From Alcanivorax sp. REN37 (GTDB taxonomy: Bacteria; Pseudomonadota; Gammaproteobacteria; Pseudomonadales; Alcanivoracaceae), in NCBI RefSeq assembly GCF_041102775.1, contig NZ_JBGCUO010000001.1, positions 1,798,001-1,862,000 on the forward strand: DNA of 64,000 bases, in the 5' to 3' direction. This document shows, piece by piece, positions 26,938 through 35,091 of this stretch. Position 1 is the first letter of the stretch. Each line of letters begins with the position of its first letter. Below the pieces are notes generated by a model, which worked only from the letters and a program-made list of their open reading frames with translations, searched no databases and was not told the DNA's origin. A program made the position numbers and the translations under genes.

Positions 26938-27691
26938 CGTCATCGCTCCCCAGGTACGCTTCGATCACCACCGGGTTGTTACGCACTTCATCCGGCGTGC
27001 CTTCGGCAATTTTTTCGCCGTGGTCGAGCACCATGATCTTGTCGGCAAGGCTCATGATCATGTCCATTTTGTGCTCAATCAGGCACACGGTGATGCCGTG
27101 GTCGACCATCTTGCGGATCAGGCCGGCGAAGCTCTTGGTCTCTTCCGGGTTAACGCCGCCGGCCGGTTCATCCAGCAGCACCATGCGCGGCTCGGTGGCC
27201 AGCGCCATGGCGAACGCCACCCGCTTCTTCTCTTCTTGACTGATGTCGGCCGCCAAGCGGTGGCCGATGTGGCCCAGCTCAACGAACTCCAGCACTTCTT
27301 CGGCTTTGGCACGGCAGCGGCGCTCTTCGTCCCGCAGCCGGCGGGTGTTGAGCAGCACGTCCAGCAGGTTGGACTGGGTGCGCAGCCGGTGGCCGACGAT
27401 CAAGTTGTCCAGCACCGTGGCCTGCTCGAACAGGTTGGTGGCCTGGAAAGTGCGGCCAATGCCGAGCCGGGCCACCTTGTCGCTGCGCAGCCCGGTGATG
27501 TCTTGGCCGTCGTAGAGAATGGTGCCGGAGGTCGGCGCAATGGCACCGGCCACCAAGTTGAAGAAGGTGCTCTTGCCGGCGCCATTGGGGCCGATGATGG
27601 CGTTGACGCCACCTTTGATGAATTCGACGCTGACGTCGTTGACCGCCGCAAGGCCGCCAAATCGTTTGGTCAATCCGGAGATCTTAAGCAC
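26924..27691 (-). CDS. livG: Liv-type ABC transporter ATPase LivG with atypical signature loop
   Basis: ABC ATPase of 255 residues. Walker [10 protein letters not shown], the Q-loop region and Walker [10 protein letters not shown] are intact, as is the LivG-type GIGRTFQ segment. At the C-loop, where LivG normally reads LAYGQ or LSGGQ, this protein has ISQEEKKR, so the Gly-Gln core is lost. GTG at 27691 is chosen because GGAGG is 9 bases upstream; an upstream ATG at 27715 has no ribosome site. The start overlaps livM by 8 bases. In the LivF/LivG dimer one of the two composite ATP sites would therefore be degenerate. Confidence 0.9.
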   Translation of the reverse strand: MLKISGLTKRFGGLAAVNDVSVEFIKGGVNAIIGPNGAGKSTFFNLVAGAIAPTSGTILYDGQDITGLRSDKVARLGIGRTFQATNLFEQATVLDNLIVGHRLRTQSNLLDVLLNTRRLRDEERRCRAKAEEVLEFVELGHIGHRLAADISQEEKKRVAFAMALATEPRMVLLDEPAGGVNPEETKSFAGLIRKMVDHGITVCLIEHKMDMIMSLADKIMVLDHGEKIAEGTPDEVRNNPVVIEAYLGSDDDAEA

Positions 27692-28691
27692 GGCGCTGGC
27701 CCTCCTCTTTGGCACGGGCTTTGGCGGTCAGCTCGGCCGCGATGCGGCGGTTGCGACGGAACGCGTAGGTACCAACGATGCCCTTCGGCATGAAGATCAC
27801 CAGCACCACCAACAGCGGGCCGAACACGATCATGCGGAACTCTTCGAGGAACTGCAGCGACTGGGTCATCCAAGTAATCAGCAGCGTGCCCACCAACGGC
27901 CCCATCAGCGTGCCGAGGCCACCGACCAGACCGTAAGCGATCATGTCGAAGGTGTGGGTGACATCGGCTTCCGCCGGGCCAATGAAACGCACTGACGAGG
28001 CGTACAGCGCACCGGCAAAGGCGGCATACACGGTGGACAGTACGAAGCCGAGCACCTTGTTGCGCATCAGGTTGATGCCCAATGACTGCGCCAAGTCATC
28101 GCCCATGCGGATGGCCAGGAAGGTACGGCCCAGCAGCGATTTGCCGATGCGGTGTGCCACCCAGATCCCGAGCATCAGAAATGCCAGCGCCAAGTAGTAG
28201 AACGGCACGGTGGCGGAGAAATCGATCCAACCGAAACCTTCTGGCGCCGGAATGTCCATCATGCCGGCAGCGCCGTGGGTCAGCGCTTCCCACTTGTCCA
28301 GCAGCAGGTAAACGATGAAGCCCACGCACAAGGTGAAAATGGCGAAGTAGTTTTCTTTCAGCCGCAGCGACACCACGCCCACCACCAAGCCAGACACCAC
28401 GCCCATCAGACCGGCACCAGCAAAGGCCCACCAGAACGGCCATTGGTGGTCAACGGTGAGGATTGCCAAGGTATAAGCACCGAGCGCGAAGAACGCACCA
28501 TGACCCAGGTTCAGCTGGCCACAGAAGCCGGTGATGATGTTCAGGCCGTACACCGCTAGCGCCCACACAAATGCGGTGCTGAGCACGTACAGCTGGTAAT
28601 CGGATTCCGCCAGCCACGGGAATACGAGTGCCACCGCCAGCAGCAGGGCTTTCATCCAGGGCGAGGCGAACAAATCAGAAATGCGTTTCAT
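27684..28691 (-). CDS. livM: Liv-type ABC transporter permease LivM
   Basis: Inner-membrane permease of 335 residues with about eight to ten hydrophobic helices and the LivM hallmark segment GLNIITGFCGQLNLGHGAFF. It forms the translocation channel with LivH. Its ATG shares one base with the stop of livH (TGATG), so they are coupled. A positively charged tail (RRNRRIAAEL) follows the last helix, as usual in this family. Confidence 0.94.
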   Translation of the reverse strand: MKRISDLFASPWMKALLLAVALVFPWLAESDYQLYVLSTAFVWALAVYGLNIITGFCGQLNLGHGAFFALGAYTLAILTVDHQWPFWWAFAGAGLMGVVSGLVVGVVSLRLKENYFAIFTLCVGFIVYLLLDKWEALTHGAAGMMDIPAPEGFGWIDFSATVPFYYLALAFLMLGIWVAHRIGKSLLGRTFLAIRMGDDLAQSLGINLMRNKVLGFVLSTVYAAFAGALYASSVRFIGPAEADVTHTFDMIAYGLVGGLGTLMGPLVGTLLITWMTQSLQFLEEFRMIVFGPLLVVLVIFMPKGIVGTYAFRRNRRIAAELTAKARAKEEGQRRA

Positions 28692-29554
28692 CAGTTCGCC
28701 CTCTTCGCAAACAGACCGGTGGGCTTGATGGACAGGATCACCACCAGCGCCGCAAACGCGATCACGTCTTTGTATTCGTTGGAGATGTAGAAGCCACCGA
28801 AGGACTCGGCGAAGCCGATGATCAGCGCGCCGACGATAGCGCCGGGCACGCTGCCCATGCCGCCGAGCACGATGATGACGAAGGCTTTCATGATCAGCAG
28901 GTGGCCCATGGCCGGGTACACCAGGTTGATCGGCGCGAACAGCGTCGCCGCCACCGCCGCCAGTGCACCGGAAATTGCGAACGTCAGCAGCGCCACCCGG
29001 CGGGTGTCGATCCCCACCAGTGATGCGCCCTCACGGTTCTGCGCCACCGCCACAATGGTGGAGCCGGTCATGGTGCGGGTGAGGAACAAGTGCAGCACCG
29101 CCATCAAGCCAAACGCCGCGGCAATAATCAGCAGGCGCTGGGCCGGCATGCTCAGGTTGCCAAGCTGCACTTGCGTATCGAAGGCCACCGGCATGTGGCG
29201 GAATTCAGCGCCGAAGTGCCATTGCAGCATCGCCTCGATGAACATCACCAAGCCGATCGCGGCGATTTTGTCATGCAGCGGCGGCGAGTTGCGCAGCGGG
29301 TAGAACACCAGCCGTTCACTGAGCATCGCCAGCACGGCCACCGCGACTGCGGCCAGCGCCATGGCCAGCCAATAGTTGCCGGAGTAATCAACCATCACCA
29401 CATAGGCGACGTAGGCACCCACCGCGTACAAGGCGCCGTGGGCGAAGTTGGGAATGTTGAGCACGCCGTAGACCAGCGTCAGGCCCAACGCCACCAGCCC
29501 GTAGATGCTGCCCAGGGTCAGTGCGTTCAGTAGTTGTTGCAGAAACAGATCCAA
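28691..29554 (-). CDS. livH: Liv-type ABC transporter permease LivH
   Basis: Permease of 287 residues with the LivH signature NALTLGSIYGLVALGLTLVYG at its start and about eight helices. The start codon is TTG at 29554 (followed by DLFLQQ), with GGAGAG seven bases upstream; I see no ATG in a suitable place, and the sequence matches the usual N-terminus of the family. It is the first gene of the importer operon and lies 164 bp downstream of the acyl-CoA ligase gene on the same strand, so read-through from the ligase promoter is possible. Confidence 0.93.
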   Translation of the reverse strand: MDLFLQQLLNALTLGSIYGLVALGLTLVYGVLNIPNFAHGALYAVGAYVAYVVMVDYSGNYWLAMALAAVAVAVLAMLSERLVFYPLRNSPPLHDKIAAIGLVMFIEAMLQWHFGAEFRHMPVAFDTQVQLGNLSMPAQRLLIIAAAFGLMAVLHLFLTRTMTGSTIVAVAQNREGASLVGIDTRRVALLTFAISGALAAVAATLFAPINLVYPAMGHLLIMKAFVIIVLGGMGSVPGAIVGALIIGFAESFGGFYISNEYKDVIAFAALVVILSIKPTGLFAKRAN

Positions 29555-29636
29555 GACCGTCTCTCCCGGTGGTAAGGCAGGGCGTGAAGTGCGCCGTTGC
29601 CGTAGCTTTTCTCAGTTTTTATGGAGCGCGGCGCCC

Positions 29637-29679
29637 GGCCCGCTTGTGGCAGGCCGGGGTGGGGCCGCTCAAGCGGGCC
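29637..29679. terminator. Hairpin between ligase and livH
   Basis: 10-bp perfect inverted repeat (GGCCCGCTTG / CAAGCGGGCC) with a 23-base GC-rich loop. It has no T-run on the minus strand, so it may be a weak or rho-dependent terminator, or an RNA-stability element between the ligase and the livH operon. Confidence 0.4.
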
Positions 29680-29718
29680 TGCCGATGGGACCGCCCGCCT
29701 CCGCCCCCGGACAGCCTG

Positions 29719-31386
29719 TTAGGAAGACTGTGCCGGAGCCCACTCTTGTTCCTGCAGCGTGCGCCACAGGATCTTGCCGGTCTGGGAGCGCGGCAGAGCG
29801 TCGTAGAACGCGACTTCCTGCGGCACTTTGTAGGCCGCCATCTGCTCCTTACACCAGGCAATGATGTCTTCAGCGGTCACCTGTTCGTGACCGGCCGCCA
29901 GCACCACGCAGGCTTTGACACTTTCACCCCGCCGCTCGTGCGGAGTGGAGATGATGCAGTTCTCCTGCACCGCCGGGTGGCGGTAGAGAATCGCTTCCAC
30001 TTCCGCCGGCCACACCTTGAAGCCCGCGGCGTTGATCATGCGTTTGACGCGATCGACGATGAAGAAGTAGCCCTCTTCGTCGTAGTAGCCCATGTCACCG
30101 GTGCGCAGGAACTGCTTGCCTTCAAATTCGATGAAGGTCTTGGCGGTTTCTTCTGGCAGATTCCAGTAACCCTGCATCAGCTGTGGTGACGCGATAATGA
30201 TTTCGCCGACATCACCGACGCCCAGCTCGGTCAACGTCTCGACATCCACCACCCGCGCATCGACGCCGAAGATCGGCACCCCAAGGCAGTGCGGCTTGGC
30301 ACGGTGCACCGGGTTAACGTGGGTCGCGGCCATGGTTTCGGACATGCCGTAGCCTTCGATGTAGTCGAGGCCGGTCAGTGCTTTGAGCTTGTCGGAAATC
30401 GCCTGCGGCATGGCGGCACCGCCGCCGCCGACATTGTTGAGGCTAGACAGGTCGTAGTTCGCCAGATCCGGATCGGACAGCAGGTCAATCACCATCGCCA
30501 CGATGTTGCCCCAGCGGGTCACGCGGTAACGCTGGATCAGCGCCGCCGCCACGCGCCGATCCCAACGCGTCATCAGCACGATGGTGGAGCCTTGGTAAAT
30601 CGGCGCGTTCATCGACGATTGCATGCCAGTGACGTGGAAGTACGGCAGCGTGGCCAGCGTCACTGATTCGCTGTTGCCCTCCATCCACAGCGCCACACCC
30701 AGGCACGGCATCATCACTGAACGGTGAGTGTGCATGCAGCCTTTCGGCGCGCCGGTGGTGCCGGAGCTGTACGGCATCACCGCCAAGTCGTCCGGACCCA
30801 CCAGCAGTTCCGGCGGCGGCAGTTGCTGCGCCAGCGCGTCACTGAATGAGATCACCCCAGCGCCAGACAACGGCTTGCGCGGCGCTTTCACTTCCTCTGG
30901 CAGCGTCAGATCGGTCTGCGCCGGCAGGTAATCGCTGTAGGCCGCCACCACCAAATGCTTGAAATCACCGCGGCCGATCATCGGCGCGATGGTATCCACC
31001 AGCTCTTGGCCGCACAGGCACAGGCTGGCGCCGGTATCGGAAAGGTAGTGTTCCAGCTCGGCAGCCCGGTTCATCGGGTTCACCGGCACCACCACCGCGT
31101 TGGCACGCAGGATGGCGTAGTAGCTGATGATGAACTGCGGCGCATTCTGCATGTACAGCAGCACCCGGTCACCCCGCGCTACGCCCTGCGCCGCCAAATA
31201 GCCGGCCAGCGCATCCACTTGCTGCTTCAGCGTGCGGTAGTCGATCACGTAATCGTAGTAGATCACCGCCGGGCGCTCCGGGTAGCGCAGAGCCGAAACA
31301 GCCAGGTTGGTGTAGAGGCAGGTCTGGGGCAGTGTCAGCTGCCGCGGCAACTGGGCGGGCCAGACCGCGAGGTGACGATCAAACAT
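29719..31386 (-). CDS. Acyl-CoA ligase (AMP-dependent synthetase)
   Basis: ANL-superfamily ligase of 555 residues that activates a carboxylic acid to its CoA thioester via an acyl-adenylate. Motifs are the P-loop YSSGTTGAPKG (about 207-217), GYGMSET (A5), RTGD (A7), and the C-terminal catalytic Lys in SQTGKILWR. The size and YFHVTGMQ region resemble medium- or long-chain fatty-acid ligases and PimA-type enzymes. GGAGAG is 7 bases before the ATG. Its 324-bp upstream region carries both island operators (31566-31586 and 31645-31660), so this activation step seems to be a regulatory hub. The acid it accepts is unknown. Confidence 0.92.
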   Translation of the reverse strand: MFDRHLAVWPAQLPRQLTLPQTCLYTNLAVSALRYPERPAVIYYDYVIDYRTLKQQVDALAGYLAAQGVARGDRVLLYMQNAPQFIISYYAILRANAVVVPVNPMNRAAELEHYLSDTGASLCLCGQELVDTIAPMIGRGDFKHLVVAAYSDYLPAQTDLTLPEEVKAPRKPLSGAGVISFSDALAQQLPPPELLVGPDDLAVMPYSSGTTGAPKGCMHTHRSVMMPCLGVALWMEGNSESVTLATLPYFHVTGMQSSMNAPIYQGSTIVLMTRWDRRVAAALIQRYRVTRWGNIVAMVIDLLSDPDLANYDLSSLNNVGGGGAAMPQAISDKLKALTGLDYIEGYGMSETMAATHVNPVHRAKPHCLGVPIFGVDARVVDVETLTELGVGDVGEIIIASPQLMQGYWNLPEETAKTFIEFEGKQFLRTGDMGYYDEEGYFFIVDRVKRMINAAGFKVWPAEVEAILYRHPAVQENCIISTPHERRGESVKACVVLAAGHEQVTAEDIIAWCKEQMAAYKVPQEVAFYDALPRSQTGKILWRTLQEQEWAPAQSS

Positions 31387-31531
31387 TCCGGTTCTCTCCC
31401 AAGCGCTGTGCGTCAGGACGACAACGCTGATGATTCGGATTCGTTGTTGTGCAGTGGGCCGCCCAAGCGGCCGGGCTGACAGAAAAGAGCATGGCGGGCG
31501 TCAGTGCCGTATCGATGCCATGACGGAAAGA

Positions 31532-31560
31532 AATCTGACACGCGCTGACCCACAGGTCAA
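31532..31560 (-). promoter_or_regulatory. Candidate promoter of the acyl-CoA ligase
   Basis: On the minus strand, TTGACC (-35, 31560-31555) is followed after 17 bp by CAGATT, a poor -10. A weak -10 with an upstream palindrome would fit activator-dependent transcription. The leader would be about 140 bases. Confidence 0.45.
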
Positions 31561-31565
31561 CCGCA

Positions 31566-31586
31566 TTTCGAAATACGATTTCAAAA
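31566..31586. promoter_or_regulatory. Palindromic operator TTTCGAAA-N5-TTTCAAAA (copy 2)
   Basis: Inverted repeat identical in 15 of 16 arm positions to the one at 24926, with the same 5-base spacer. Its edge is 5 bp from the TTGACC of the candidate ligase promoter, nearly the same geometry as copy 1. Confidence 0.6.
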
Positions 31587-31644
31587 TAAAAAGGTGGCTT
31601 TGGAACAGTGGCCAGAACGGCACAGAAGGCGGGCAAGGAACAAA

Positions 31645-31660
31645 CATACTACCTGGTATG
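31645..31660. promoter_or_regulatory. TetR-type operator CATACTACCTGGTATG (copy 1)
   Basis: 16-bp palindrome with arms CATACT / GGTATG and a 4-base spacer, in the intergenic region upstream of the ligase. Two other copies lie at 37478 (tetR/dehydrogenase) and 41322 (DUF1302 gene). It is about 85 bp upstream of the -35 box proposed for the ligase, so another promoter may exist, or binding acts at a distance. Confidence 0.7.
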
Positions 31661-31662
31661 AT

Positions 31663-31688
31663 GGGCCGCCACCTCACCGTGGCGGCCC
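31663..31688 (-). terminator. Hairpin after the phosphotransferase gene
   Basis: Perfect 10-bp stem (GGGCCGCCAC / GTGGCGGCCC) with a 6-base loop, 23 bp past the stop at 31711 and directly beside operator copy 1. It has no T-run, but its place suggests termination of the upstream SDR-phosphotransferase unit. Confidence 0.55.
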
Positions 31689-31710
31689 CGGCGCAAAGCC
31701 GCATTAATGC

Positions 31711-32775
31711 TCATTTCCGCTGGGCAATTTGCCACCCCCATGCGGCCATCAAACCGGCACGAAGGCCGACGCTGCGGGCATTCTCGTCGGCCGCATTGCC
31801 GGCCAATGAACGCTGATAAACACCCTGCAAAATGGCGGCGGTGCGGAACAGTGCGAACGCCAAGTAGTAGTTCCAGTTCGGAATCTCATTCCGAGAAACG
31901 TGCAAACAGTAACACTCCAGCAATTCCGTTTCTTTTGGTAACACCAGCGCGTCCAAGTCCTCCCCCACCAACCCGCGCACGCCGTCCACACCGGTGGGCA
32001 GATGGTAAGGCAACAGGCAGTAGGCCAAGTCCGCCAACGGATGGCCGAGCGTCGCCAGCTCCCAGTCCAGCACCGCGCGCACCTCGGTGCCCTCGACATC
32101 GAACAGCAGGTTGCCGAAGCGGAAATCGCCGTGCACCACGGTGGTGACCTCATCCTCCGGCAGGTGAGACTCCAGCCACACGATCAAGGCATCCAGATCC
32201 GGCAGCGCCCCGGCGCTGTCACGGCGGTACTGCTGCCCCCAGCGCTGCAGCTGGCGACGCAGGTAACCGCCCGTTGGCCCAAAATCCTCCAGCCCGGCTG
32301 CCGCCGGGGAAACCCGGTGCAGCGCCGCCAGCGTGCGCACTTTCGACAGGTACAGCTCGCGCCGCTGTGGCGCCGCCACGGCCGGCAGTTGTGGTGCGTT
32401 GAACAGCCTCCCGGGCACGTAATCCATCAGATAAAACGGCGTACCCAGCAGCGCAGGATCTTGCTCGTAACCACGCAGCTGCGGCACCGGCACCGCGCTG
32501 TGGGCGGCCAACGCCGATATCACCCGATATTCCCGGTCGATGCGGTGCGCCGACGGCAGCACCTTGCCGGGCGGCTGCTTGCGCAGCACATAGCGGCGCT
32601 CGCCACTGTGCAGCAGATAGGTGGGATTGGACTGGCCGCCTTGGAATTGCTCCAGCTGCAACGGACCGTGCAACAACTCGCGCTGCGCCAGCCAAGACTC
32701 CAATGCTGCCACATTGAGCTGGTGGCCAGGTCGCATCGGGCCGCGCTGCACATCGCCCAAGCGGGGACCGGTCAT
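31711..32775 (-). CDS. Phosphotransferase family protein (ACAD10/APH-like)
   Basis: Aminoglycoside-phosphotransferase-fold protein of 354 residues. The kinase-like catalytic loop VHGDFRFGNLLFD and the metal-binding VLDWELATLGHPLADLAY are intact. This subgroup is usually found beside acyl-CoA dehydrogenases, like the kinase domain of human ACAD10/11, which phosphorylates 4-hydroxyacyl-CoA. That makes a role on hydroxylated acyl-CoAs more likely than antibiotic resistance. GAGGAGG is about 7 bases before the ATG. It lies 12 bp after the SDR gene at 32788, so the two are co-transcribed. Confidence 0.87.
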   Translation of the reverse strand: MTGPRLGDVQRGPMRPGHQLNVAALESWLAQRELLHGPLQLEQFQGGQSNPTYLLHSGERRYVLRKQPPGKVLPSAHRIDREYRVISALAAHSAVPVPQLRGYEQDPALLGTPFYLMDYVPGRLFNAPQLPAVAAPQRRELYLSKVRTLAALHRVSPAAAGLEDFGPTGGYLRRQLQRWGQQYRRDSAGALPDLDALIVWLESHLPEDEVTTVVHGDFRFGNLLFDVEGTEVRAVLDWELATLGHPLADLAYCLLPYHLPTGVDGVRGLVGEDLDALVLPKETELLECYCLHVSRNEIPNWNYYLAFALFRTAAILQGVYQRSLAGNAADENARSVGLRAGLMAAWGWQIAQRK

Positions 32776-32787
32776 GAGCGCGCCTCC

Positions 32788-33552
32788 TCAGCAAATCATC
32801 TCGCCGCCATCGGCGATGATCATCTGGCCAGTGACATAAGCGCTGGCACGGCTGGCGAGGAACAGCGCCACGCCGGCAATGTCTTCCGGCTCGCCCACCC
32901 GGCGTAGCGGTGTGCGCTGTTCCGCTTGCTGCAGACGCGCCGGGTTATCCAGCAAGGCCTTGGCGAAATCGGTGCGGATCAGGCCCGGGGCAATGCTGTT
33001 GACCTGAATGTTGTGCGGCCCCCACTCCACCGCCAAATTGCGCGCCAGCGCCGCCTCGGCTGCCTTTGACACACCATAAGTGCCGATCACCGGATTGCCG
33101 CGCAGCGCAGCGATGCTGGATAGAAGGATCACTTTGCCGCCGCCGCGCTCGGCCATGCCGGGTAGTACCCGGTTGCACAGCCAGAACGTCCCTTTGACGT
33201 TGGTGTCGAGAATCTTGTCCCAGGCCTCGTCAGTCATCTCGGCGGTGGGGCCGTACACCGGATTGGTGGCGGCATTGCAGACCAGAATGTCGATGCCGCC
33301 CCAGTGCTGCTCCACCTGCTCCACTAGCCGGTGCAGCGCCTGCTTGTCGCCGACGTGGCAGGCCACCGCCAGCGCCTCGCCGCCGGCGGCACGAATGTCC
33401 GCCGCGACAGCGTCGCAGGTGTCCGCCTTGCGGCTGGAGATCACCACCTTGGCGCCCAGCGCCGCGAACTGCTCGGCAATGGCGCGGCCGATGCCTTTGC
33501 TGGAGCCCGTCACCAAGGCCACTTTGCCGGTAAGAGAAAACGGATGGGTCAT
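32788..33552 (-). CDS. Short-chain dehydrogenase/reductase
   Basis: SDR oxidoreductase of 254 residues. The cofactor motif TGSSKGIGR (about 15-23), NAAT, and the active-site Ser with YGVSK are present, so it is a classical SDR and probably active. The C-terminal SAYVTGQMIIADGG is typical. Substrate is not identifiable; in this context a hydroxyacyl or keto intermediate is plausible. GGAGG is 9 bases before the ATG. It forms an operon with the ACAD10-like phosphotransferase, a pairing often seen in acyl-CoA catabolic clusters. Confidence 0.88.
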   Translation of the reverse strand: MTHPFSLTGKVALVTGSSKGIGRAIAEQFAALGAKVVISSRKADTCDAVAADIRAAGGEALAVACHVGDKQALHRLVEQVEQHWGGIDILVCNAATNPVYGPTAEMTDEAWDKILDTNVKGTFWLCNRVLPGMAERGGGKVILLSSIAALRGNPVIGTYGVSKAAEAALARNLAVEWGPHNIQVNSIAPGLIRTDFAKALLDNPARLQQAEQRTPLRRVGEPEDIAGVALFLASRASAYVTGQMIIADGGEMIC

Positions 33553-33668
33553 GCTGTGTATCCTCCGGAACCGGTTGCGGCCAACGCCGGCGCAACCACT
33601 TATTGGAATCAGGTTCCGAAATCTGTCACAGCAGTGACTAAGGGGTCAAACACTGAATGCGAGAATCA

Positions 33669-33691
33669 CCGGAACCGGGTAACGGTTCCGG
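33669..33691 (-). terminator. Hairpin after the thioesterase gene
   Basis: 9-bp inverted repeat (CCGGAACCG / CGGTTCCGG, 5-base loop) 10 bp past the thioesterase stop. It has only a weak T content afterwards. It lies in the 148-bp gap between the IclR-thioesterase unit and the SDR gene. Confidence 0.5.
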
Positions 33692-33700
33692 AAAAGAGGG

Positions 33701-34189
33701 CTAGGACTCGAGCGGTAGCCCTTGCGGGTCCTCGCTGCCGGAACGCAGACGGAAGGTGCCTTCACCGAACGCCAGCAACCGGCCATCGGCGCTGAACACT
33801 TCCACCACCGAGTTGTAGATCTTACGGCCACCGGCCTTGCGCACACCCACGGCACGCAGCAGCCCCTCGCCGGCCTGACCGGTGTAGGTGGTGGTAATGG
33901 ATAGCGTCACCGCCTTGCGTACTCGCCCCGGATAGGCGCAATGGGTGCCGGCCATGGCACCGGCCACATCCACCAAAGTCGCGCACACACCACCATGGAT
34001 CACGCCGGCCAGATTGAGGTGCTCGGTGCCGGCATCAATGTGCAGCTCCACGCGCCCTTCTTCCCAGCTGTGTACACGCATACCAATGTGCGCGGGAAAA
34101 CCATCGGGTTGGATTTGCTTGGCAGGATCCAGCGCCGCCGTCGGCGACGCTGCGGAACACTCTGAAGACACCGGTATTATTCTCCGCAC
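33701..34189 (-). CDS. PaaI-type hotdog-fold thioesterase
   Basis: Hotdog thioesterase of up to 162 residues that would hydrolyse an acyl-CoA and release CoA. The hallmark NLAGVIHGGVCATLVDVAGAMA segment (about 60-80) includes the conserved HGG. The start is uncertain: GTG at 34189 begins 1 bp after the stop of the iclR-type gene, and a second in-frame GTG at 34171 has a GGAG about 10 bases upstream. It may relieve CoA trapping when the pathway stalls, as PaaI does in phenylacetate degradation. Confidence 0.83.
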   Translation of the reverse strand: MRRIIPVSSECSAASPTAALDPAKQIQPDGFPAHIGMRVHSWEEGRVELHIDAGTEHLNLAGVIHGGVCATLVDVAGAMAGTHCAYPGRVRKAVTLSITTTYTGQAGEGLLRAVGVRKAGGRKIYNSVVEVFSADGRLLAFGEGTFRLRSGSEDPQGLPLES

Positions 34190-34190
34190 A

Positions 34191-34997
34191 TCATGAGGAC
34201 ATGCTTCCTTGCGACAGCGCGCTCACCTGGTCAACCAGTTCCTTGAGCCGAGGGCCGAGGTTCTCGACCAAGATGCGCCGCGTCAGCCGCAGCGCCGAAC
34301 CGCCAATGTTCATCGGCAGGATGTGCTCACCGCCGTCAACGAACATCGGCACCGCCACGCCAGACACATCGCGGTTCCATTCACCGTCAGAAATGCAGAA
34401 GCCGTATTTCTGATAATCCTCGAAACCACGCTCGATGCCGCGCAGCACTTCCGGCCAATCACGGCCGTATTCTTCTTCAAGTTTGGCCAGGCGCTGATTG
34501 CGGTCATGCTCATGCGTGGCGGCCAGGTAAACGCGCCCCAGCGCGGTGGTGGCCATCGGCACCTGAGAACCGGCTGCCAGCCGCAGCACCATCGGGCCAT
34601 TGCCCTGGCACACCTGGATGTAATTGACCTTGGTGCCATCCACCGCCGCCATGGCCACCATGCAATCGGTGGCATCGGCCAGTTCCTGCATGAACGGACG
34701 CGCCAGTTCGCGCACCCCTTCGCTGGCCAAATAGCGGTAACCTAACTCCAGCACGCCCGGCCCGAGACGGTATTTCTCAAGGTGGCTGACGTAACGCAGA
34801 TAGCCGAGCTGGGTCAGGGTCGCGGTCATGCGCGATACCGTGGGACGGGGAATATTGGTGCGCTTGGCCAACTCGGCGTTGCCGAGGTACTCATCAGCCG
34901 GCCCGAAGCAGCGCAGAATGTCGAGGCCGCGCGCCAGCGCGGTGACAAAATTGCGGTCTTTGTCGTCGCCCATTTCACTGGGGATCGCTTTGCGCAT
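34191..34997 (-). CDS. IclR family transcriptional regulator
   Basis: DNA-binding regulator of 268 residues. The winged helix-turn-helix is at about 35-75 (NAELAKRTNIPRPTVSRMTATL), followed by the IclR effector-binding domain with the usual GVAVPMF region. The PcaR/PobR/PcaU branch of this family controls aromatic and dicarboxylate catabolism and can activate. It is immediately followed by the thioesterase gene. It is a candidate to bind the TTTTGAAA-N5-TTTCAAAA palindromes at 24926 and 31566. GAGGGA lies about 8 bases upstream of the ATG. Confidence 0.92.
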   Translation of the reverse strand: MRKAIPSEMGDDKDRNFVTALARGLDILRCFGPADEYLGNAELAKRTNIPRPTVSRMTATLTQLGYLRYVSHLEKYRLGPGVLELGYRYLASEGVRELARPFMQELADATDCMVAMAAVDGTKVNYIQVCQGNGPMVLRLAAGSQVPMATTALGRVYLAATHEHDRNQRLAKLEEEYGRDWPEVLRGIERGFEDYQKYGFCISDGEWNRDVSGVAVPMFVDGGEHILPMNIGGSALRLTRRILVENLGPRLKELVDQVSALSQGSMSS

Positions 34998-35091
34998 GGT
35001 GTAGGTCCCTCATCCTTCTTTTTTTGGAGGCGTCGAAATATAACAAAAGCCACTGGGCAAACCTAACCACACAGGGTGGCAGCGCCGTGGT

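Noticed and set aside
31711-32775. Aminoglycoside-resistance gene
   Set aside because: The fold matches, but the subgroup and its SDR/acyl-CoA dehydrogenase context point to ACAD10-like metabolism.
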